Source: an uncultured Flavobacteriales bacterium (lineage in GTDB: Bacteria > Bacteroidota > Bacteroidia > CAIKAF01). Taken from it: a DNA stretch of 64,000 bases. The first letter of the stretch is position 1, and every line of letters begins with the position of its first letter. A program made the translations under genes and the position numbers. The notes under the pieces are model-generated. The model was not told where the DNA came from. It ran no database searches and saw only the letters and a program-made list of their open reading frames with translations. This document shows, in pieces, positions 59,181-64,000 of this stretch. Location of the stretch: the NCBI GenBank assembly GCA_903837495.1, contig CAILUT010000047.1, positions 1 through 64,000 of the forward strand, read 5' to 3'.

Positions 59181-60721
59181 TGAGCCTTCGGAATCTAGAA
59201 TGGATTTGTTCGCCCGACCGCATGGAGCATGCCGCCTTGCGTCGGGATTTGGAGCGCGAACTGGGGCATGCCGATTTTGATTATCGGGTGCTGCACCAAA
59301 CCTTAGATGCCCGGCATGGCCGAGTGCGGTATCGCCTTCAAATTCAACTCTCGGAACGCGAAAGGCTGCCCCCAGCTGAACGGCAACAGCCCCAACACAA
59401 ATTGGTGCGGGAATGCCCAGAGGTGGCTGTAATCGGAGCAGGGCCTGCCGGTTATTTTGCAGCCCTACGCTTAATTGAACTGGGCTTTAAACCCATTGTT
59501 TTAGAACGGGGAACCGACGTGCGTGCCCGCCGCCGCGACCTGGTTGATATTACCCGGCATGGGCGGGTTAATCCCGAATCCAATTATTGCTTTGGTGAAG
59601 GGGGAGCCGGAACCTATTCCGATGGCAAATTGTACACCCGCAGCAGCAAACGTGGCAGCGTTAACCGGATTTTAGACTGGCTTATTTATTTCGGAGCACC
59701 AGAATCCATCGCCATCGACAGCCGACCCCACATTGGAACCAATAAGCTGCCCAGCATCATTGCAGATATTCGAGCTTTTATTTTGGATTGCGGCGGAGAA
59801 GTACGCTTTAACAGCCAAGTAACCGACATCCGCGTTGAAGCCGGTAATATGAAAGGTCTTCAACTGAATTATACCGATTCCCTTTCGATTTCAAAGGTGA
59901 TTTTAGCTACCGGGCATTCGGCCTCAGATGTGTTCCGCTTGCTGGTTCAAAGCGGGTTGACTCTTGAATCCAAGCCTTTTGCATTGGGCCTTCGGGTAGA
60001 ACATCCACAAAGCTACATTGACCAACTTCAATACCACGGTTGCCAACTTCAGTATGCCTTGCCCCCCGCCAGCTATCAATTGGTGAGTCAGGTGAAAGGC
60101 CGAGGGGTGTACAGCTTTTGCATGTGCCCCGGGGGAATTATAGCGCCCTGTTCCACCCAACAAGATTTGGTGGTTACCAACGGCTGGTCGCCCAGCAAAC
60201 GCAACAACCCCTTTGCCAATTCGGGCATGGTAACCGAAATTCAGCTGGCGGATGTTGCTCAAACCGATCCGGACGGACTGCACACCTTGGCCTTTCAAAC
60301 TCAGGTTGAACGCCAAGCAGCCCAAGCAGGAGGCGGAAATCAGGTGGCACCGGCGCAACGCCTGCAGGATTTTATAGACCGGAAAACCAGCCAGGGAGAA
60401 TTGATTACTTCCTACCGTCCGGGCGTTCAGTCCGTCGATTTGAATGAGGCCTTGCCTCGATTTGTGGCCGAACGGCTTAGATTGGGATTTCAAGATTTTC
60501 ACCGAAAAATGAAGGGCTTTTTGCATCCCGATGCCGTTTTGGTAGGAGTAGAAAGCCGCACCTCCAGCCCCGTTCGAATTCCCCGCGACCCCATTACCTT
60601 GCAACACCCAGAAGCGCTGGGTCTGTTTCCCTGTGGAGAAGGCGGAGGTTATGCCGGCGGAATTGTTTCCGCAGCCATTGATGGGATTCGCTGCGCAGAA
60701 GCCCTGGCCCTTGGCAGGTAA
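59180..60721 (+). CDS. FAD-dependent dehydrogenase (COG2509-like)
   Basis: VAVIGAGPAGYFAALRLIELGFKPIVLERG; GEGGAGTYSDGKLYTRS; GVESRTSSPVRIPRD; GEGGGYAGGIVSAAIDG. Confidence 0.9.
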   Translation: MSLRNLEWICSPDRMEHAALRRDLERELGHADFDYRVLHQTLDARHGRVRYRLQIQLSERERLPPAERQQPQHKLVRECPEVAVIGAGPAGYFAALRLIELGFKPIVLERGTDVRARRRDLVDITRHGRVNPESNYCFGEGGAGTYSDGKLYTRSSKRGSVNRILDWLIYFGAPESIAIDSRPHIGTNKLPSIIADIRAFILDCGGEVRFNSQVTDIRVEAGNMKGLQLNYTDSLSISKVILATGHSASDVFRLLVQSGLTLESKPFALGLRVEHPQSYIDQLQYHGCQLQYALPPASYQLVSQVKGRGVYSFCMCPGGIIAPCSTQQDLVVTNGWSPSKRNNPFANSGMVTEIQLADVAQTDPDGLHTLAFQTQVERQAAQAGGGNQVAPAQRLQDFIDRKTSQGELITSYRPGVQSVDLNEALPRFVAERLRLGFQDFHRKMKGFLHPDAVLVGVESRTSSPVRIPRDPITLQHPEALGLFPCGEGGGYAGGIVSAAIDGIRCAEALALGR

Positions 60722-60822
60722 AACGCCGCTTGTTTGGCTCATTCATTTCGATTTTCCATGCGTTTATCCATTTGTGGAATCGGACCACTTAGATTTGCTT
60801 AATTTTGAACAGTACATATTTA

Positions 60823-61007
60823 TGCCAGCCATACGCCAACTTTTTCTGTTCATTGCCAACCTGTTGGGGTTGTTTGTGTGTGCTCAACCCTTTCACCTTA
60901 GCCACCTTGATGTGGAACAAGGTCTTCCTGCTCCCAGCATTCGAGCCATACGGCAAGACCGAATGAGGATTCAAACGCAATTATTGACATTATACATGAC
61001 CACTTAA
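60823..61007 (+). pseudogene. truncated N-terminus of a two-component-regulator-propeller sensor protein
   Basis: MPAIRQLFLFIANLLGLFVCAQPFHLSHLDVEQGLPAPSIRAIRQDR resembles signal peptide plus the first reg_prop repeat (DGLPS..VRAI.QD), then the ORF ends within 20 codons. Confidence 0.55.
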
Positions 61008-61046
61008 ACGAGTAGGGATTGGAGTTTGGTTATTTATGTAATTTTG

Positions 61047-61078
61047 AAAGGAGGCTTTGGCCTCCTTTCTTTTTTTAG
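61047..61078 (+). terminator. intrinsic terminator
   Basis: AAAGGAGGC-ttt(g)-GCCTCCTTT followed by CTTTTTTT. Confidence 0.8.
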
Positions 61079-61130
61079 GGCCTCTGCAAATTTAATTGAG
61101 TTGCTTTAGGTATTGTAAATCAGTGCATGC

Positions 61131-61281
61131 AACGAGAGCGCCCCGGATGGCAGCGGCAGGCGGAGCAGACCGGCCGGCAGCTGGCCCAAGGCCGCGGAGG
61201 CGACCTTGGGAGCCCACGCAGGCCCAGGGCCAGCCCGGCTGGGCAAGCCGACTACAGCGGACAGCCGGAAATGGCGCCCAA
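61131..61281 (-). repeat. GC-rich long-hairpin element, copy F
   Basis: Reverse complement GGGCGCCATTTCCGGCTGTCCGCTGTAGTC...GTGGGCTCCCAAGGTCGCCTCCGCGGCC...CCATCCGGGGCGCTCTC. Confidence 0.8.
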
Positions 61282-61352
61282 ATTCCCCTTTTCTCGTGCT
61301 TGCTGAATTGAATTTCAGGGAATACTTGCGGAGCAATCAGTACCTTTGAGCC

Positions 61353-61547
61353 ATGTGCAGTTCTTCGCCCAACGAATGGGGCAAAACCCCGCTGGAACCC
61401 GGTGATTTTTACAAAAGCCCGGAAGGGTATTTGGTCTTTACCGAACAATACCACCTGAAACGCGGTTATTGTTGCAAAAGCGGCTGCAAACATTGCCCCT
61501 ACGGATTCAATGTGAAAACAGGAAAAATCAAAAAATCTGAGCCATGA
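61353..61547 (+). CDS. DUF5522-like small cysteine-rich protein
   Basis: [31 protein letters not shown]. Confidence 0.8.
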   Translation: MCSSSPNEWGKTPLEPGDFYKSPEGYLVFTEQYHLKRGYCCKSGCKHCPYGFNVKTGKIKKSEP

Positions 61548-63226
61548 ACCCTACCGATGCCCAGCAAAAATTAGATATGGCCTTGTGGCCTACTCCCACC
61601 GGAACTACCCTGAGCTGCAAGGGTTGGGTGCAAGAAGCGGCCTTGCGCATGCTGCTGAACAACCTGAATCCAGACGTAGCCGAGCGCCCCGAAGATTTGA
61701 TTGTGTACGGCGGCCGAGGCAAAGCCGCTCGAAATGTGGAGGCCTTTTACGCTATTGTGAAGTCCCTGAAAGAGTTGGGCGATACAGAAACCCTGCTGAT
61801 TCAAAGCGGCAAGCCCATTGGAATTTTGCCAACCCATGCCGATGCGCCCCGTGTTTTGATTTCGAACTCGATGCTGGTGCCCAACTGGGCCAACTGGAAG
61901 CATTTTGATGAACTGGAGAAAAAAGGCCTGATGATGTATGGGCAAATGACCGCAGGAAGTTGGATTTACATCGGCTCGCAAGGCATTGTTCAAGGCACCT
62001 ACGAAACCTATGCCGAGTGCGCTCGGCAGCATTTTGGGGGTTCGTTAAAAGGCACATTGAATGTAACCGCCGGTTTGGGGGGCATGGGCGGAGCTCAACC
62101 CCTAGCCATTACCATGAACGAAGGGGTGTGCCTGGCTGCCGAAATGGAAGAGTGGAGAATCGATAAACGCTTGGAAACCCGCTACCTAGATGAGAAATAT
62201 TTGGACGTGGACCAAGCCATTGATCGAGCGCTGGAATGCAAGCGGCAAGGTTTGGCCCTAAGCATTGGAGTGCTGTGCAATGCCATAGAATTGCTGCAAC
62301 GCCTGGTGGACCGAAACATTGTGCCCGATACCCTGACCGACCAGACCTCGGCCCACGATCCATTGGTGGGATATTTTCCAGAGGACATGAGTACCTCCGA
62401 GGCCAATGCACTAAGGGAACTGAATCCGGACGCCTATGTAGAAAAGAGTTTGGACAGCATAGCCCACCATGTACAGTTGATGTTGGAGTTGCAAGCCAGG
62501 GGCAGTGTAACCTTTGATTATGGAAACAATTTGCGGGGTCAGGCCTATGACCGCAGGGGCGTAAAAAATGCCTTTGCTTTCCCAGGTTTTGTACCAGCCT
62601 TTATTCGGCCCTTGTTTTGCGAGGGGAAAGGTCCTTTCCGTTTTGTAGCCTTGAGCGGCGATCCGGCCGATATTCATGCGTTGGACCAAGCCTTGTTGCG
62701 GTTGTTCCCCGAGAATGCCTCTTTGCACCGGTGGCTGCAGATGGCCAAAGAACGCATCGCTTTTCAGGGATTGCCCGCCCGCATTTGTTGGTTGGGGCAG
62801 GGAGAACGGCAGCGTGCGGGCTTGGAATTCAACCGAATGGTACGGGAAGGATTGGTTTCGGCGCCCATTGTGATTGGCCGGGACCATTTGGATACAGGTT
62901 CGGTGGCCTCGCCCAACCGCGAAACCGAAGGCATGCTGGACGGTTCAGATGCCGTGGCCGATTGGCCGATATTGAATGCCTTGGTGAATACCGCCGGCGG
63001 GGCATCTTGGGTGAGTTTGCATCACGGGGGTGGAGTAGGAATGGGTTATTCCATTCATTCGGGCATGGTGATTGTGGCCGATGGAACCGAAGCGGCCGAA
63101 GCACGATTAAAGCGGGTGTTGCACAACGATCCGGGAATGGGGGTGATTCGGCATGCAGATGCCGGTTATGTTTTGGCCCAAGAAACGGCAGAAAAACACG
63201 GATTAACCTTGAACCAACGAATCTAA
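61544..63226 (+). CDS. hutU: urocanate hydratase
   Basis: [80 protein letters not shown]. Confidence 0.96.
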   Translation: MNPTDAQQKLDMALWPTPTGTTLSCKGWVQEAALRMLLNNLNPDVAERPEDLIVYGGRGKAARNVEAFYAIVKSLKELGDTETLLIQSGKPIGILPTHADAPRVLISNSMLVPNWANWKHFDELEKKGLMMYGQMTAGSWIYIGSQGIVQGTYETYAECARQHFGGSLKGTLNVTAGLGGMGGAQPLAITMNEGVCLAAEMEEWRIDKRLETRYLDEKYLDVDQAIDRALECKRQGLALSIGVLCNAIELLQRLVDRNIVPDTLTDQTSAHDPLVGYFPEDMSTSEANALRELNPDAYVEKSLDSIAHHVQLMLELQARGSVTFDYGNNLRGQAYDRRGVKNAFAFPGFVPAFIRPLFCEGKGPFRFVALSGDPADIHALDQALLRLFPENASLHRWLQMAKERIAFQGLPARICWLGQGERQRAGLEFNRMVREGLVSAPIVIGRDHLDTGSVASPNRETEGMLDGSDAVADWPILNALVNTAGGASWVSLHHGGGVGMGYSIHSGMVIVADGTEAAEARLKRVLHNDPGMGVIRHADAGYVLAQETAEKHGLTLNQRI

Positions 63227-63227
63227 G

Positions 63228-63917
63228 GTGCAAGAGTTGTTTCTGGTTACGGGAGCCACGCGAGGAATAGGCCTAGAAATTCGGAAGGCCTTACTGGCTC
63301 AAAACAAGGCGGTATTGAGCTTGTCGCGTTCGGCCGAGACAGGCATGCAGGCTTTTGGGGAATTGGATTTTCGAATGGGTTTTGACTTGACTTCGACGGC
63401 TGACAATCCCGGGCGGGTTTTGGAATGGTTGCAGGGAAAAAACTTTTCTATTAAAGGGCTGGTGAACAATGCAGGTTTGTTGCTGAACCGACCGGCAGAT
63501 CAGATTTCTGTGGAAGAGATGCAGCAAATGTGGTTGGTAAATGTGCTGGGTGCCATGCGTTTGACCCAGGGGATACTGCCTTTTTTGGCTGCCGGATCGC
63601 ATGTGCTGAACATTGGCAGCATGGGCGGATTTCAGGGCAGTCGAAAATATCAGGGTTTGTCGGGGTACAGTGCAAGCAAAGCGGCTCTGGCCAATTTGAC
63701 GGAATGTTGGGCAGAAGAATGGGCTGAGCGGGGTGTTCGGGTGAATTGCTTGGCCTTGGGAGCAGTGGGGACCGATATGCTATCGACCGCGTTTCCCGGT
63801 TATACAGCCCCCCTTAGTTCGACAGAAATGGGTGGGTACATTGCCCGCTTTTTGTTGGAGGGGCATCGGTTTTACAATGGGCAAATATTGCCGGTAACCT
63901 TGTACAATCCAGATTGA
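63228..63917 (+). CDS. SDR family oxidoreductase
   Basis: LVTGATRGIGLEIRKALL; NNAGLL; YSASKAALANLTE; GTG start. Confidence 0.9.
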   Translation: MQELFLVTGATRGIGLEIRKALLAQNKAVLSLSRSAETGMQAFGELDFRMGFDLTSTADNPGRVLEWLQGKNFSIKGLVNNAGLLLNRPADQISVEEMQQMWLVNVLGAMRLTQGILPFLAAGSHVLNIGSMGGFQGSRKYQGLSGYSASKAALANLTECWAEEWAERGVRVNCLALGAVGTDMLSTAFPGYTAPLSSTEMGGYIARFLLEGHRFYNGQILPVTLYNPD

Positions 63918-64000
63918 AACGGGGCAAAGACGGGTGCTTTTATTTATCTTGCTGAAAAATCCGTTATGGGCATACAGCGACCTTTTCCATTGCAAGCTTG

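Overview
This 64 kb chromosomal window comes from a Bacteroidetes bacterium. Supporting evidence is the TAnnTTTG-type promoters, T9SS sorting domains, PorT, and sdhCAB in Bacteroidetes style. Most of it is ordinary housekeeping or metabolic sequence: fused isobutyryl-CoA mutase, sdhCAB, rnc-fabF-acpP, ABC-F, pyrC, POT transporter, aspartate aminotransferase-TrkH, ubiE-porT, hutU and glycosyltransferases. The parts most worth a second look are: (1) a family of six ~150-160 bp GC-rich intergenic long-hairpin elements. Their apical core and ends are conserved, while the stem arms differ between copies but stay complementary within each copy. (2) An AT-rich left edge (1-1860) that looks like an integron-type gene cassette bounded by attC-like structured sites, with matching complementary cassette ends. 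(3) A HipBST-like three-gene toxin-antitoxin module with four 18-bp palindromic operators in two pairs about 40 bp apart. (4) A six-gene, fully overlapping type III PKS / fatty-acid-like operon. (5) A cobalamin-riboswitch operon (BtuB-like receptor, beta-propeller lipoprotein, DUF6580-like membrane protein) whose second gene starts in a 15-bp tandem repeat giving four in-frame ATGs. (6) A very large T9SS surface protein with an embedded cupredoxin-like domain. (7) An SRP RNA gene (ffs). All family calls come from reading the sequence and recalling families; no search was run.
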